NCBI GenBank assembly: GCA_030538155.1
Contig: JAUNUN010000020.1
Coordinates: 1 to 46,615 of the forward strand
Length of the DNA stretch: 46,615 nt
Origin: a bacterium
GTDB lineage: Bacteria; Desulfobacterota; Desulfobulbia; Desulfobulbales; Desulfobulbaceae
Direction of reading: 5' to 3'
A program made the translations under genes and the position numbers. The notes under the pieces were generated by a model that worked only from the letters and a program-made list of their open reading frames with translations, was not told where the DNA came from and did no database searches. Below, piece after piece: positions 37,603 through 46,614 of this stretch. Position 1 is the stretch's first letter; every line of letters starts with the position of its first letter.

Positions 37603-37905
37603 GGTCTCTCTTACCAGTAATGGGCTACGCTGACAAACTAAACGCATTGATGTATCTTTTATAGCTCATACAGAAGGTGGTTTGTCAAGGAAAGGAAAGT
37701 TTTTTTTCAATTTTTTCTAAAAAAAAAACAGACTGCTAACTCTTTTTTTCCCCACGCCCACCGTCCAACACACTAGCCGCACACCATAACCTATTGAAAT
37801 ATTATTAATTTCCAACTTTCACCTTGTTTTTAATGCTTGCTCACCTCTGGAGTTTCGGGTAGTAATCGATTTTCCTCAAAACTCAATCTCACAGGCTACA
37901 TAAAC
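37603..37905. other. Divergent control region between pilM and lepB
   Basis: No gene. Very A+T-rich, with long T and A runs (T8 37700-37707, T6 37711-37716, A10 37719-37728, T7 37743-37749). A minus-strand promoter candidate is listed separately. No clear plus-strand promoter for lepB was found. Confidence 0.5.
37658..37688 (-). promoter_or_regulatory. Candidate promoter of the pil operon with upstream A/T tracts
   Basis: On the minus strand, TTGACA (37688-37683) is followed after 19 bp by TATAAA (37663-37658). Hexamers are near-perfect, but the spacing is 2 bp longer than ideal. Runs of T or A centred at about 37703, 37713 and 37723 lie directly upstream at one helical turn each, in the position of an UP element or bent DNA. 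Confidence 0.45.
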
Positions 37906-38556
37906 GTGCGCACGTCTCCAACCCGCCAACGCGGCTCCGCTCTCTGGGAAAATATCCAGGCAATTTGCATTGCCCTGCTGCTGGCCTTGTTTATCCGCAC
38001 TTTTATAGTGCAGGCCTTCAAGATTCCCAGCGGCTCAATGCTGCCGACCTTGCAGATCGGCGACCACATTCTGGTCAACAAGTTCATTTATGGCGTGAAA
38101 ATGCCCTTTACAGGCACAACGCTTATTCCGGTTTCTCAGCCGGAAGTCAACGATATAATCGTTTTCGAATACCCGGTTGACCGAAAACTCGACTACATCA
38201 AACGCGTTATTGCTGTTGCCGGCGATGAGGTTGAAATACGTGACAAAAAGGTGTTTATCAACAAAAAACCTTTTGTTGATACCCATGGGGTCTTTACCGA
38301 CCCCATCATCCATCCTGTTGCTCTTGATAACAGGGATAATTTTGGCCCGGTTACGGTGCCTGCAGATTCGCTCTTTGTCATGGGAGACAATCGCGACAAC
38401 TCTTTTGACGGCCGTTTTTGGGGTTTTGTCAAGCTTGAGGCAGTACGAGGTGAGGCTTGGCGTATCTATTGGTCTTGGGACTTACGCCTGCCCCTTTTCT
38501 CTGTGGAGCGCCTGCAATCCATTCGCTGGACCCGCATTGGCAACCCTGTTGACTAA
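37906..38556 (+). CDS. lepB: Signal peptidase I
   Basis: Inner-membrane serine protease that cleaves signal peptides of exported proteins. One N-terminal membrane helix, then catalytic Ser44 in PSGSM and Lys99 in [11 protein letters not shown], 55 residues apart as in E. coli LepB. The [16 protein letters not shown] box is intact. The start is uncertain: GTG 37906 gives 216 residues and a normal N-terminus with a weak AGG upstream. The frame also opens from TTG 37837, which would add 23 residues without a family match. pyrB follows 11 bases later and may be co-transcribed. Confidence 0.92.
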   Translation: MRTSPTRQRGSALWENIQAICIALLLALFIRTFIVQAFKIPSGSMLPTLQIGDHILVNKFIYGVKMPFTGTTLIPVSQPEVNDIIVFEYPVDRKLDYIKRVIAVAGDEVEIRDKKVFINKKPFVDTHGVFTDPIIHPVALDNRDNFGPVTVPADSLFVMGDNRDNSFDGRFWGFVKLEAVRGEAWRIYWSWDLRLPLFSVERLQSIRWTRIGNPVD

Positions 38557-38567
38557 AGATTGCTGTC

Positions 38568-39497
38568 ATGCAAACTGAACACATCTTTCCCCATCACCAC
38601 ATCCTCGGGATGGAACAATTTTCCCGTCAGGATATCGCCCACATCCTTGCCACGGCAGAATCTTTCAGAGAAATATCTTCCCGTTCCATTAAGAAGGTTC
38701 CTGTTTTGCGTGGCCGTACCGTCGTCAACCTCTTTTTCGAACCCTCGACCCGCACCCGTCTGTCCTTTGAAGTTGCTGCCAAACGCATGAGCGCAGACAC
38801 CTTCAACATCAGTGCCTCGACCAGCAGCACCACCAAGGGCGAGACCCTGATCGACACGGCCCGCAATATTTCGGCCATGCATCCGGATGTCATTGTATTG
38901 CGTCATTCATCTTCGGGGGCTCCGCAGTTGTTGAGCCGGCACGTTCAGGCCGCAGTGATTAATGCCGGTGACGGCGCGCATCAACATCCTTCGCAGTCCC
39001 TACTCGACCTTATGACCGTACAGGAACATAAGGGCCGTCTTGACGGATTGAAGGTTGCCATCATCGGCGACATTACCCACAGCCGGGTCGCCCGCTCAAA
39101 CATTCAGGGCTTTACCACTATGGGTTCTGCGGTGCATGTTTTCGGCCCCTCCACACTTCTGCCGCTGCATATCGAAAGCCTTGGCGCCATCAGGGCCCGC
39201 AGCCTGCACGATGCCCTGGAAGGTGCAGATGTGGTCATGGCCCTGCGTATCCAGCGGGAAAGACTGCACGATCCGCTTCTGCCCTCCCTGCGCGAATACG
39301 CGCAACGTTTTGGCCTTTCCCGCGATCCCATGGCCTGGGCCAAGGAGGACGCCATCATCATGCATCCGGGCCCGGTCAACCGCGGCGTTGAAATGAATCC
39401 GGAAATCGCGGACTCGCCACGTTCGGTTATCCTAGATCAGGTCAGTAACGGGGTGGCGGTGCGTATGGCTCTCTTGTACCTTGTGGGGAATGCCTGA
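38568..39497 (+). CDS. pyrB: Aspartate carbamoyltransferase catalytic subunit
   Basis: Makes carbamoyl-aspartate from carbamoyl phosphate and aspartate, the first committed step of pyrimidine synthesis. 309 residues. The carbamoyl-phosphate motif S60TRTR, the SFE after it, [12 protein letters not shown], and [11 protein letters not shown] are present. ATG 38568 has no strong ribosome-binding site. Its stop shares one base with the pyrC start (TGATG). No pyrI regulatory gene is seen, so the enzyme is probably of the PyrB-PyrC-associated type. Confidence 0.95.
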   Translation: MQTEHIFPHHHILGMEQFSRQDIAHILATAESFREISSRSIKKVPVLRGRTVVNLFFEPSTRTRLSFEVAAKRMSADTFNISASTSSTTKGETLIDTARNISAMHPDVIVLRHSSSGAPQLLSRHVQAAVINAGDGAHQHPSQSLLDLMTVQEHKGRLDGLKVAIIGDITHSRVARSNIQGFTTMGSAVHVFGPSTLLPLHIESLGAIRARSLHDALEGADVVMALRIQRERLHDPLLPSLREYAQRFGLSRDPMAWAKEDAIIMHPGPVNRGVEMNPEIADSPRSVILDQVSNGVAVRMALLYLVGNA

Positions 39498-40774
39498 TGC
39501 CAAACTCCTGGATCATAACAAATGGCCGCATCATCGACCCTGCCGGCGGCCGAGACGAGCAAGGGGATCTCTATATTATTGATGGGCGCGTCGCGGCAGT
39601 TGGCGCAGCAATTCCACCAGACGCCGGGCGGATTGAAGCTGAGGGCTGTTGGGTAACTCCTGGCTTAATCGACATGCACACCCACCTGCGCGAACCTGGT
39701 GAGGAGTATAAGGAGGACATCCTGTCCGGTGCGCGTGCAGCGGCTGCCGGCGGCTTCACCGGTATTGCCTGTATGCCCAATACTACCCCGGTCAACGACT
39801 GTGCCGCTGTTACCAATTTCATAGTGGACCGGGCAAGGCAGGCAGCAGTGCGAGTGTATCCGATCGGCGCCATCAGCAGAGGGAGCAAAGGCGAACTGCT
39901 GGCTGATTTTGGCGAACTTAAAGAGGCGGGTGCGGTCGCAGTCAGTGACGACGGCAAACCGGTAGTGAACAGCCAGCTCATGCGCCGAGCACTGGAGTAT
40001 GCGAGCGATTTTGGCCTTCCTGTCATTTCCCACTGCGAAGACATTTACCTGGGCCAAGGGGTGATGCACGAGGGTCCGGTCGCGACTCGCCTTGGACTTA
40101 GAGGAATTTCGACTGCTGCCGAGGCCGTCATGGTCTATCGGGATATTGCCCTGGCCGAATGGACGGGCCTGGCGGTGCACATCGCTCATGTGAGCACGGC
40201 CCAGTCACTTGCTCTTATCCGTGCCGCCAAGGAGCGTGGCGTACAGGTGACGGCAGAGACAGCACCGCACTATTTCACCCTGACGGAAGAGGCGGCCGCC
40301 GGCTACGACACCAATGCCAAGATGAATCCGCCCCTGCGCAGTGAAGCTGACCGTGAGGCAATCCGCGAAGCCCTGGCCGACGGCACCCTTGACGCCATCG
40401 CCACTGATCATGCCCCTCATTCCTGCCTGGAAAAAGACTGCGAATTTGAACTGGCAGCAAACGGTATTATCGGCCTGGAAAGCGCCCTGCCCCTCAGCCT
40501 GAATCTGGTTGCCTGGGGTATTCTTTCACCCATGCGGCTGATTGAGTTGATGGCGCTTAACCCTGCAAAAATTCTTGGTTTGCCCGCAGGCACCCTCCAG
40601 TCCGGCGCACCTGCAGACATCACCATCATCAAGGCTGGCCAACCCTTTACCTTTTCCGAGGCCGATATCTGCTCGAAAAGCCGCAACACCCCCTTTCTGG
40701 GCCGTCAGCTTCCAGGCCGGGCCGTGCTCACCATGGTAGGGGGCGAAGTGCGCTTCCAAAAGGGACTATTGTAA
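39497..40774 (+). CDS. pyrC: Dihydroorotase, long multidomain type
   Basis: Second dihydroorotase in the window, 425 residues, of the class usually paired with pyrB and found as a PyrB-PyrC complex. Zinc ligands: H61-T-H63 in HTHLREPG, His in PVISHCED, His in VHIAHVSTA, and Asp in ATDHAPHS. The residue bridging the metals as Asp or carboxylated Lys in this class fits the EDILSGARAAAAGG region. Start ATG 39497 overlaps the pyrB stop. No obvious terminator lies in the 37 bases before the convergent queC. Confidence 0.95.
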   Translation: MPNSWIITNGRIIDPAGGRDEQGDLYIIDGRVAAVGAAIPPDAGRIEAEGCWVTPGLIDMHTHLREPGEEYKEDILSGARAAAAGGFTGIACMPNTTPVNDCAAVTNFIVDRARQAAVRVYPIGAISRGSKGELLADFGELKEAGAVAVSDDGKPVVNSQLMRRALEYASDFGLPVISHCEDIYLGQGVMHEGPVATRLGLRGISTAAEAVMVYRDIALAEWTGLAVHIAHVSTAQSLALIRAAKERGVQVTAETAPHYFTLTEEAAAGYDTNAKMNPPLRSEADREAIREALADGTLDAIATDHAPHSCLEKDCEFELAANGIIGLESALPLSLNLVAWGILSPMRLIELMALNPAKILGLPAGTLQSGAPADITIIKAGQPFTFSEADICSKSRNTPFLGRQLPGRAVLTMVGGEVRFQKGLL

Positions 40775-40811
40775 ACAGCCCAGATGCTTCCTACCCTTCC
40801 CGCCAGCCTGG

Positions 40812-41501
40812 CTAGCCGACATATCCCGCCGGATCCTCCAAACCAGCTTCTCTGAAACCCTGCAACCGTAAAAGGCAGGCGTCACAATGGCCGCATGCCA
40901 GTTCACCCACCGGATCGTAGCAGCTGTGGGTCATGCTGTAATCAACCCCCAATTCCATGCCACGAAGGATAATTTCTCTCTTGCTCAGGTGTTGCAGGGG
41001 CGCATGAAAGCGCAGTTCCTTGCCTAACGCGCCTGCCTTGGTGCCGAGTTTAGCCATGTGGGCAAACGCCTCCAGAAATTCCGGTCGGCAATCCGGGTAG
41101 CCGCTGTAATCAATGGCGTTGATGCCCAAAAAAATATCAGTCGCTCCCAGCACCTCGGCCCATGAAAGGGCATGGGCCAAAAAAATGATGTTGCGGGCAG
41201 GCACATAGGTAGAAGGGATATCATCCTCGCTTTGCCTTGGCTGGTCTTTGGGCACCGCAATATCGCTGGTCAGGGCGGATCCGCCGATAGCATCCAGGTC
41301 CACGCGTAAAACCAGGTGTTGCTTCGCCTCAAAATGCCGGGCAATCCGTTGTGCTCGCGCCAGTTCCACCTCCTGCCGCTGGCCATAGCGAAAACTGAGG
41401 CAGTAACACAAAAAACCCTCTGCCCCAGCCATGGCCAGCACAGTTGTGGAATCCAGCCCGCCACTCAGCAGCACCACTGCTTTTTTTACATTCGATTTCA
41501 T
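40812..41501 (-). CDS. queC: 7-cyano-7-deazaguanine synthase QueC
   Basis: ATP-dependent enzyme of queuosine/deazaguanine synthesis that converts CDG to preQ0. 229 residues. The PP-loop SGGLDSTT (residues 13-20), the middle VPARN segment, and the C-terminal zinc cluster with four Cys (SCYD...CGHCDAC) are intact. ATG 41501 overlaps the sfsA stop by four bases. No other queuosine genes lie in the window, and no preQ1 riboswitch was recognised. Confidence 0.95.
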   Translation of the reverse strand: MKSNVKKAVVLLSGGLDSTTVLAMAGAEGFLCYCLSFRYGQRQEVELARAQRIARHFEAKQHLVLRVDLDAIGGSALTSDIAVPKDQPRQSEDDIPSTYVPARNIIFLAHALSWAEVLGATDIFLGINAIDYSGYPDCRPEFLEAFAHMAKLGTKAGALGKELRFHAPLQHLSKREIILRGMELGVDYSMTHSCYDPVGELACGHCDACLLRLQGFREAGLEDPAGYVG

Positions 41502-42211
41502 GAGTCAACTCTTGTTGGCAGACAAAAAGGTATCTGATTGGTCATGCACAAAAACTGCGGCTGCACCTCGGTTTGCCAGGCAAGAAAACGCACACCGCAC
41601 GCTGCCGCCTTGTGCACGGCAAGGGCATAGGCCGGATCAATATGCGCTGCCACCGAGCAAGTTTCGGCATCCGCCCGCTGTACACAAAAGAGCACGGCAG
41701 CCTGCATGCCGGCCATAGCCAGGGCTTCCAATTCCCGCATATGCTTTGCCCCTCGTGTAGTCACCGCGTCTGGAAAGAGTCCGACCCCATTCTGGGCCAG
41801 GGAGCAATGCTTCACCTCCAGATAGACCGGCCCGGATACCGTCTCCAGAAGAAAATCCAGCCTGCTTCCGCTTGCAACACGCACTTCCCGGGTTATGCCG
41901 TTCACCTGGCCAAAAGCGTCGATAGCCCCCTGTTCCAGCCCTTCCTGCACCAGGTGATTGGTGCGGCCAGTGTGCACGCCGATCCAAAAACCGTTTGAGC
42001 GCACCATTTCAAGCGACCAGGGATATTTTCTGGCAGGATTGTCCGACCAGGAAATAATCACCTGGCTGCCCGGGTTTGAACAGCCGAGCATGGAGCCCGA
42101 GTTGGGGCAATGCACGGTTATTTCCTGACCGTCGTTTAAGCGGATATCTGCCAGAAAGCGTTTATAGCGCCGCAGCAAAATGCCCTGCTCCTGTTTTTCA
42201 GGCAGCAGCAC
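41498..42211 (-). CDS. sfsA: DNA-binding protein SfsA (sugar fermentation stimulation homologue)
   Basis: OB-fold/nuclease-like protein of poorly known function, called a sugar fermentation stimulator in E. coli. 237 residues with GTG 42211, a normal length. Family motifs: [41 protein letters not shown] and [19 protein letters not shown] 42211 is chosen because GAGG lies six bases upstream; TTG 42223 would add four residues. It overlaps queC at its end, forming a two-gene unit. Confidence 0.9.
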   Translation of the reverse strand: MLLPEKQEQGILLRRYKRFLADIRLNDGQEITVHCPNSGSMLGCSNPGSQVIISWSDNPARKYPWSLEMVRSNGFWIGVHTGRTNHLVQEGLEQGAIDAFGQVNGITREVRVASGSRLDFLLETVSGPVYLEVKHCSLAQNGVGLFPDAVTTRGAKHMRELEALAMAGMQAAVLFCVQRADAETCSVAAHIDPAYALAVHKAAACGVRFLAWQTEVQPQFLCMTNQIPFCLPTRVDS

Positions 42212-42430
42212 GGGTGGCCTCAAGGGAAAAGTAGTGGTGATCTTGCTTCAGCATGGTGGTTTTTTTCACCAACATCAGGTAGAGTGGGTGCAAAAGATAC
42301 GTTAAGAGACTAGCGGTGAAGCGAGCCGCATCGTAGCCTTGTCTGCTGCTGCAACGCTTCCGGCTGACCAGTAAACAGCCAGCCCAACATGATCCATTTA
42401 ACATAGCTAGGCGCTAAGGAGAATTCCAGC

Positions 42431-43648
42431 ATGAAACTCGGATTGAATGGTCTTGGAAGAATCGGCAAGCTTTCGCTGTGGAATCATGTCGCAAAAAAAT
42501 ATTTTTCAGAAGTGGTGGTCAACCTCGGCCGGGACGTGGGCAGCGGACTGGAAGATATCGCCGCTGCCATTGAAAAAGACTCCACCTATGGACGGCTCAG
42601 CACCTATATCAATGGCTTCAAGGGCGGCCGAGTAATCGAGAACCTCGATGAGGCCGCCGGAACAATGACCGTGAACGGCCTTCCGGTCAGTTTTCTCCGC
42701 ACCGCCCGTAACCCGAAAGACATCGACTGGCAGGGAAACCAGGTACGACTGGTCGTAGACACCACCGGTCAATTCAAGGATCCAACCGCAGATGCCGATG
42801 AAGGCCGAGGTTCGGTGCGCGGCCACCTGCAGGCAGGTGCCGAGAAGGTCATTGTGTCGGCGCCGTTTAAGATCAAGGCAAAAGGCCTTGATATGCCCGA
42901 TGACGCCCTCACCACAGTTATGGGTATCAATGATGACGATTTTGATCCTGCGCGGCACAGCATCATCTCGGCCGCATCGTGTACCACCACCTGTCTTTCC
43001 TACATGATCAAACCGCTGCTTGATCATTTCGGTGCAGACCGCTTGCTCTCCGCCTCCATGGTGACGGTGCACGCCGCCACCGGCTCACAGGAGGTACTGG
43101 ATCGCCTGCCCGCTGCCGGGGCTACGGATCTGCGTAAAAACAGGTCTATTCTCAATAACATCATCCTCACCACCACGGGTGCGGCCAAGGCCCTTGGCCT
43201 GGTTATTCCGGAGATGCAGTCCATCGGTTTCATTGCAGAATCCGTGCGCATCCCCACCTCGACCGGGTCTTTAATCGTTCTGGTGCTCAACCTGCAGGAT
43301 GAGTTGGACAATCCCATCAAGCGCAACCTGTTAAACGACATTTACGAGGAATACTCCAAAACCAGCCCGTACCTGCTCTATTCGACCGAGCAGAATGTTT
43401 CCTCCGATATTGTCGGCATGCCCAAGGCGGCAGTGGTCATCGAATCCACCGAAATCCATACCCGTACCGCCACCATCCGGGTCAACCTCAATCAGTTGAA
43501 AAACATCAAGGTTGAGGGTTCTGGCTCTTCGATTCTCGAAGTGCCTTTTACCCAGGCGGCCATCTACGGTTGGTATGACAACGAGTTCGGCAGCTACACC
43601 AATATGCTGGGAGAACTGACCAAGACCATTGCCGACCGGATGGTGTGA
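42431..43648 (+). CDS. gap: Glyceraldehyde-3-phosphate dehydrogenase, atypical long form
   Basis: Oxidises glyceraldehyde-3-phosphate to 1,3-bisphosphoglycerate with NAD(P). 405 residues, against ~335 for the common type. The N-terminal Rossmann loop is GLNGLGRIGKLSLW. The active Cys184 sits in SCTTTCLS, where most GAPDHs read SCTTNCLAP. The base is His214 in TVHAATGSQ. LTTTGAAKALGLVIPE and YDNEFGSYTNM are recognisable but altered. Extra length is spread over insertions near residues 30-60 and 120-150. AAGGAG precedes ATG 42431. It leads an operon with rimI, pgk, tpiA and secG, and its stop overlaps rimI (GTGA). Context supports a glycolytic or gluconeogenic role. Confidence 0.88.
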   Translation: MKLGLNGLGRIGKLSLWNHVAKKYFSEVVVNLGRDVGSGLEDIAAAIEKDSTYGRLSTYINGFKGGRVIENLDEAAGTMTVNGLPVSFLRTARNPKDIDWQGNQVRLVVDTTGQFKDPTADADEGRGSVRGHLQAGAEKVIVSAPFKIKAKGLDMPDDALTTVMGINDDDFDPARHSIISAASCTTTCLSYMIKPLLDHFGADRLLSASMVTVHAATGSQEVLDRLPAAGATDLRKNRSILNNIILTTTGAAKALGLVIPEMQSIGFIAESVRIPTSTGSLIVLVLNLQDELDNPIKRNLLNDIYEEYSKTSPYLLYSTEQNVSSDIVGMPKAAVVIESTEIHTRTATIRVNLNQLKNIKVEGSGSSILEVPFTQAAIYGWYDNEFGSYTNMLGELTKTIADRMV

Positions 43649-44082
43649 TCCTGCGCAGGCTCCACGCTGACGACGCCTCTTCTGTGCTGGCCATAGAAGA
43701 GGCGTCCATGAACGCACCTTGGAGTATCGCGCAGATTGAAAGTGAGTTGCTTTTTCCGGCAAGTCTTGGTTTTGCCGCTGAAATCGGCGAACAACTTGTG
43801 GCCTTTGCCCTGTTCCGATCCTGCCCGCCCGAATGTGAATTGCTGCGGGTGGCGGTGCTTCCGCAAGAGCGATGCAATGGGTTGGCAAACTCACTATTAC
43901 TTTTTGGCTTGAATCATTGTAGCCAAGTCGGTTGCCGGGCCTGTTTTCTGGAAGTTCGGGCCTCCAATACGGCGGCCCTTCAACTCTACGCCGCCCTTGG
44001 TTTTCGCCAGGATGGACGGCGCAAGCGCTATTACAGCAATCCCGAGGAGGATGCTCTGCTTTTCCACCGGGGTTTGAATTGA
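43645..44082 (+). CDS. rimI: GNAT acetyltransferase, RimI-like
   Basis: N-acetyltransferase resembling the enzyme that acetylates the N-terminal Ala of ribosomal protein S18. 145 residues. The acetyl-CoA loop is present in modified form (LPQERCNGLANSLL, where Q/RxxGxG/A is usual), followed by the typical FLEVRASNTAALQLYAALGF and RRKRYYSNPEEDALLF. GTG 43645 overlaps the gap stop by four bases. pgk follows 16 bases downstream. Substrate inferred from family only. Confidence 0.85.
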   Translation: MILRRLHADDASSVLAIEEASMNAPWSIAQIESELLFPASLGFAAEIGEQLVAFALFRSCPPECELLRVAVLPQERCNGLANSLLLFGLNHCSQVGCRACFLEVRASNTAALQLYAALGFRQDGRRKRYYSNPEEDALLFHRGLN

Positions 44083-44098
44083 GATAAGGGAGAAACCT

Positions 44099-45274
44099 AT
44101 GAAAAATCTGCGTGACCTGCACGTACAGGGAAAACGGGTCCTCGTTCGGGTTGACTTCAACGTTCCCATGAACGACAAGGGCGAGGTCAGTGACGATTTA
44201 CGCATCCGCATGGTTTTACCCACCTTGGAGCATCTTATCGAACAGGGAGCCAAGATTATTCTCTGCACCCACATGGGTCGGCCCAAGGGGCAGCGGGTAG
44301 AAAAGTACTCCCTTGCCCCAATTGCGGCCTATCTGGCCAATTTGCTGGACAAACCAGTGCCGCTTGCCCCGGATTGCATTGGCCCTGAGGCAGAGAAAAT
44401 GGCTAAGAGCGTGCAGAACGGCGAGTTGCTCATGCTGGAGAACCTGCGTTTTCATCCGGAAGAGGAAAAGAACGACCCTGCCTTTTCCCAGCAGTTGGCC
44501 GGCCTTGCAGAAGTATATGTGAATGACGCCTTTGCTGTTTCCCACCGCGCCCATGCCTCGGTTGTGGGCGTCACTGCCCATGTGGCGGAGAAGGCTCCGG
44601 GTTTTCTTCTGCAAAGGGAAATTGATTATTTTCACCGCGCCTTTGACGAACCACAGAGGCCCCTCATTGCGCTGGTGGGCGGGGCCAAGGTCTCGGGCAA
44701 GCTTGAGGCCCTTGAGAACATGCTGAACAAGGTAGACCGGCTTATCTTGGGCGGTGCCATGGCCAATACCTTTTTAAAGAGCCAGGGTTATAATGTGGGT
44801 GCCTCCAAGGTCGAAGACGACCTGCTCGATACCGCAAGAAACCTCCTACAAAAGGCCAAAGAGAAAAAGGTGAAGGTCTACCTGCCGGTGGATGTGATTG
44901 CCGCCGACAGATTTGCCGCCGATGCCGTCAGCAAGGCGGTTACTATCCAGGATATACCTGCCGGCTGGATGGCGCTTGACATCGGTCCGGCTTCGGTGCT
45001 CTGCTTTAAGGAAGTGCTGGCCGAAGCGAAAACCATTGTTTGGAACGGCCCCATGGGTGCCTTTGAGATGGATGCCTTTGCCCGGGGCACGATGGCCATG
45101 GCGCACGAAGTCGCAGCAGCGCATGCCCTTAGCGTTACCGGTGGGGGCGACTCCAATGCGGCCATCGAGCAGTCCGGCGAGGCAGACAATATTTCCTACA
45201 TGTCCACCGGCGGCGGCGCCTTTCTCATGCTGATGGAGGGCAAAGAACTGCCTGGTATCAAGGCGCTGCAGTAA
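44099..45274 (+). CDS. pgk: Phosphoglycerate kinase
   Basis: Transfers phosphate between 1,3-bisphosphoglycerate and ADP. 391 residues, family size. The N-terminal RVDFNVPMND motif, the HMGRPKG substrate loop, and the C-terminal nucleotide site (WNGPMGAFEMD, TGGGDSNAAIE) are intact. AAGGGAG lies about eight bases before ATG 44099. Third gene of the glycolytic operon. Confidence 0.97.
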   Translation: MKNLRDLHVQGKRVLVRVDFNVPMNDKGEVSDDLRIRMVLPTLEHLIEQGAKIILCTHMGRPKGQRVEKYSLAPIAAYLANLLDKPVPLAPDCIGPEAEKMAKSVQNGELLMLENLRFHPEEEKNDPAFSQQLAGLAEVYVNDAFAVSHRAHASVVGVTAHVAEKAPGFLLQREIDYFHRAFDEPQRPLIALVGGAKVSGKLEALENMLNKVDRLILGGAMANTFLKSQGYNVGASKVEDDLLDTARNLLQKAKEKKVKVYLPVDVIAADRFAADAVSKAVTIQDIPAGWMALDIGPASVLCFKEVLAEAKTIVWNGPMGAFEMDAFARGTMAMAHEVAAAHALSVTGGGDSNAAIEQSGEADNISYMSTGGGAFLMLMEGKELPGIKALQ

Positions 45275-45311
45275 AAGCATCGTTTCCCAGCCAGCAACCA
45301 CGAGGTCAGAT

Positions 45312-46067
45312 ATGAATAGACGAGCCCTTCTTGCCGGAAACTGGAAAATGCACATGAACATCGCGCAGGCGGTTGAGTTGGCGCAGGCCGTTGCCAAAGC
45401 CGGCTCTGGCTGCACGGATCGCGACGTCATGCTGGCCCCGCCCTTCACCGCCCTGGCCAGTGTGGCCCAGGCCCTGCAAGGGAGCAATGTCCTGCTCGCT
45501 TCCCAGAATGTGGCCTGGGAGGCGCAAGGCGCATTCACCGGGGAGATTGCACCGCCCATGCTTACCGATATTGGCGTGCGCATGGCCATTATCGGCCATT
45601 CCGAGCGGCGGCAGATATTCCTGGAAGACGATGCCATGATCAATCGTCGCCTGCGCGCAGCCCTTGCCTTTGGACTCACGCCGGTGCTCTGTATCGGCGA
45701 GACCCTGCGGGAGCGCGAAAGCGGAGCCACCTTCCGCGTACTGGAACAACAACTGCGCGGAGCCTTGCAGGAAGTATCGGCAGATCGGGCAGAACAGATT
45801 GTGCTCGCCTACGAACCGGTCTGGGCGATTGGCACCGGTAAAACCGCCACAACCGCACAGGCCCAAGAAGCACATGCTTTTTTGCGTGGCTTGCTGGCAG
45901 ATATGTTCAACAAAAAGGTTGCTGAAACAATCCGCATCCTGTATGGTGGATCGGTTAAGCCTGACAATATTGATGAATTAATGGCTCAGGCAGATATTGA
46001 CGGTGCCTTGGTTGGTGGGGCAGCGCTTAAAATTGAATCGTTCGAGCGGATCATTCGCTTTCAATGA
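45312..46067 (+). CDS. tpiA: Triose-phosphate isomerase
   Basis: Interconverts dihydroxyacetone phosphate and glyceraldehyde-3-phosphate. 251 residues. Catalytic residues are visible: Lys in AGNWKMHM, His in IIGHSERR, Glu in LAYEPVWAIGTGKTA, with the phosphate loop LYGGSVKPDN. ATG 45312 has GAGGT nine bases upstream. The stop overlaps the secG start by four bases. Confidence 0.97.
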   Translation: MNRRALLAGNWKMHMNIAQAVELAQAVAKAGSGCTDRDVMLAPPFTALASVAQALQGSNVLLASQNVAWEAQGAFTGEIAPPMLTDIGVRMAIIGHSERRQIFLEDDAMINRRLRAALAFGLTPVLCIGETLRERESGATFRVLEQQLRGALQEVSADRAEQIVLAYEPVWAIGTGKTATTAQAQEAHAFLRGLLADMFNKKVAETIRILYGGSVKPDNIDELMAQADIDGALVGGAALKIESFERIIRFQ

Positions 46068-46444
46068 CTACTATACTGATTGTTCTGCACGTTGTTGTCT
46101 GTTTCTTCCTGATCAGCATAGTCTTGCTGCAACATGGTAAGGGAGCGGATATCGGTGCGACATTTGGCGGTTCTAATCAGTCCCTTTTTGGGACCGAAGG
46201 CCCCTTGCCATTGCTGAATAAGGTTACCACCTTGGCTGCCATCGTTTTTATGGGCACCTCCGTGAGTCTGGCCTATATTTCTGCCAATAAAAGTACTGGT
46301 TCGGTAATGAGCAATTTACCAGCCCAAGAGCAAACCGTGCCGGTTGTACCAACTCTGCCGCAGGCGACACAACCTGCGCAGCCGGTGCCTCCTGCAACTA
46401 TTCCTCAGTCTGCGGCACCGCAGCAACAGCAGAGCAAGGAGTAA
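46064..46444 (+). CDS. secG: Preprotein translocase subunit SecG
   Basis: Small membrane subunit of the SecYEG channel, 126 residues. Two membrane helices (about 4-23 and 52-70) flank the conserved LLQHGKGADIGATFGG loop. The C-terminal tail is long, Pro/Gln-rich and hydrophilic, a common SecG variation. ATG 46064 overlaps the tpiA stop (ATGA). Confidence 0.95.
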   Translation: MTTILIVLHVVVCFFLISIVLLQHGKGADIGATFGGSNQSLFGTEGPLPLLNKVTTLAAIVFMGTSVSLAYISANKSTGSVMSNLPAQEQTVPVVPTLPQATQPAQPVPPATIPQSAAPQQQQSKE

Positions 46445-46459
46445 CAGACTTTTCATTTT

Positions 46460-46545
46460 GCCGAAGTGGTGGAACTGGTAGACACGCTATCTTGAGGGGG
46501 TAGTGGCCCACGGTCGTGCGAGTTCGAGTCTCGCCTTCGGCACCA
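46460..46545 (+). tRNA. tRNA-Leu(GAG)
   Basis: Acceptor stem GCCGAAG (46460-46466) pairs with CTTCGGC (46535-46541), and a CCA end is encoded (46543-46545). The anticodon stem CTATC/GGTAG encloses the loop TTGAGGG with anticodon GAG. The long variable arm is typical of class II leucine tRNA, and the T arm GCGAG-TTCGAGT-CTCGC is intact. It is placed 15 bases after secG; in E. coli a tRNA-Leu with the same anticodon also follows secG. Confidence 0.97.
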
Positions 46546-46557
46546 AATTGACATCCA

Positions 46558-46576
46558 AAGAAGTACCAAGAAGTAC
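46558..46576. repeat. Short tandem repeat after the tRNA
   Basis: AAGAAGTAC occurs twice, ten bases apart (46558-46566 and 46568-46576), between the tRNA 3' end and the terminator. Its role is unknown. Confidence 0.4.
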
Positions 46577-46581
46577 ATTAG

Positions 46582-46614
46582 CCCCGTGAAACCATTAGGT
46601 TTTTCGGGGTTTTT
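46582..46614 (+). terminator. Rho-independent terminator after tRNA-Leu
   Basis: A 12-bp imperfect stem (CCCCGTGAAACC / GGTTTTTCGGGG, one T-T mismatch and one wobble) with loop ATTA is followed by five T. It closes the gap-secG-tRNA unit. Confidence 0.85.

Noticed and set aside
42224..42430. Short hairpin GGTG-TTTTTTT-CACC as a terminator or riboswitch before gap
   Set aside because: The stem is only four pairs and the gap shows no wider conserved fold that I recognise.
44846..45730. Minus-strand open frame of 294 codons opposite pgk and tpiA
   Set aside because: Antisense shadow of two well-supported glycolytic genes.
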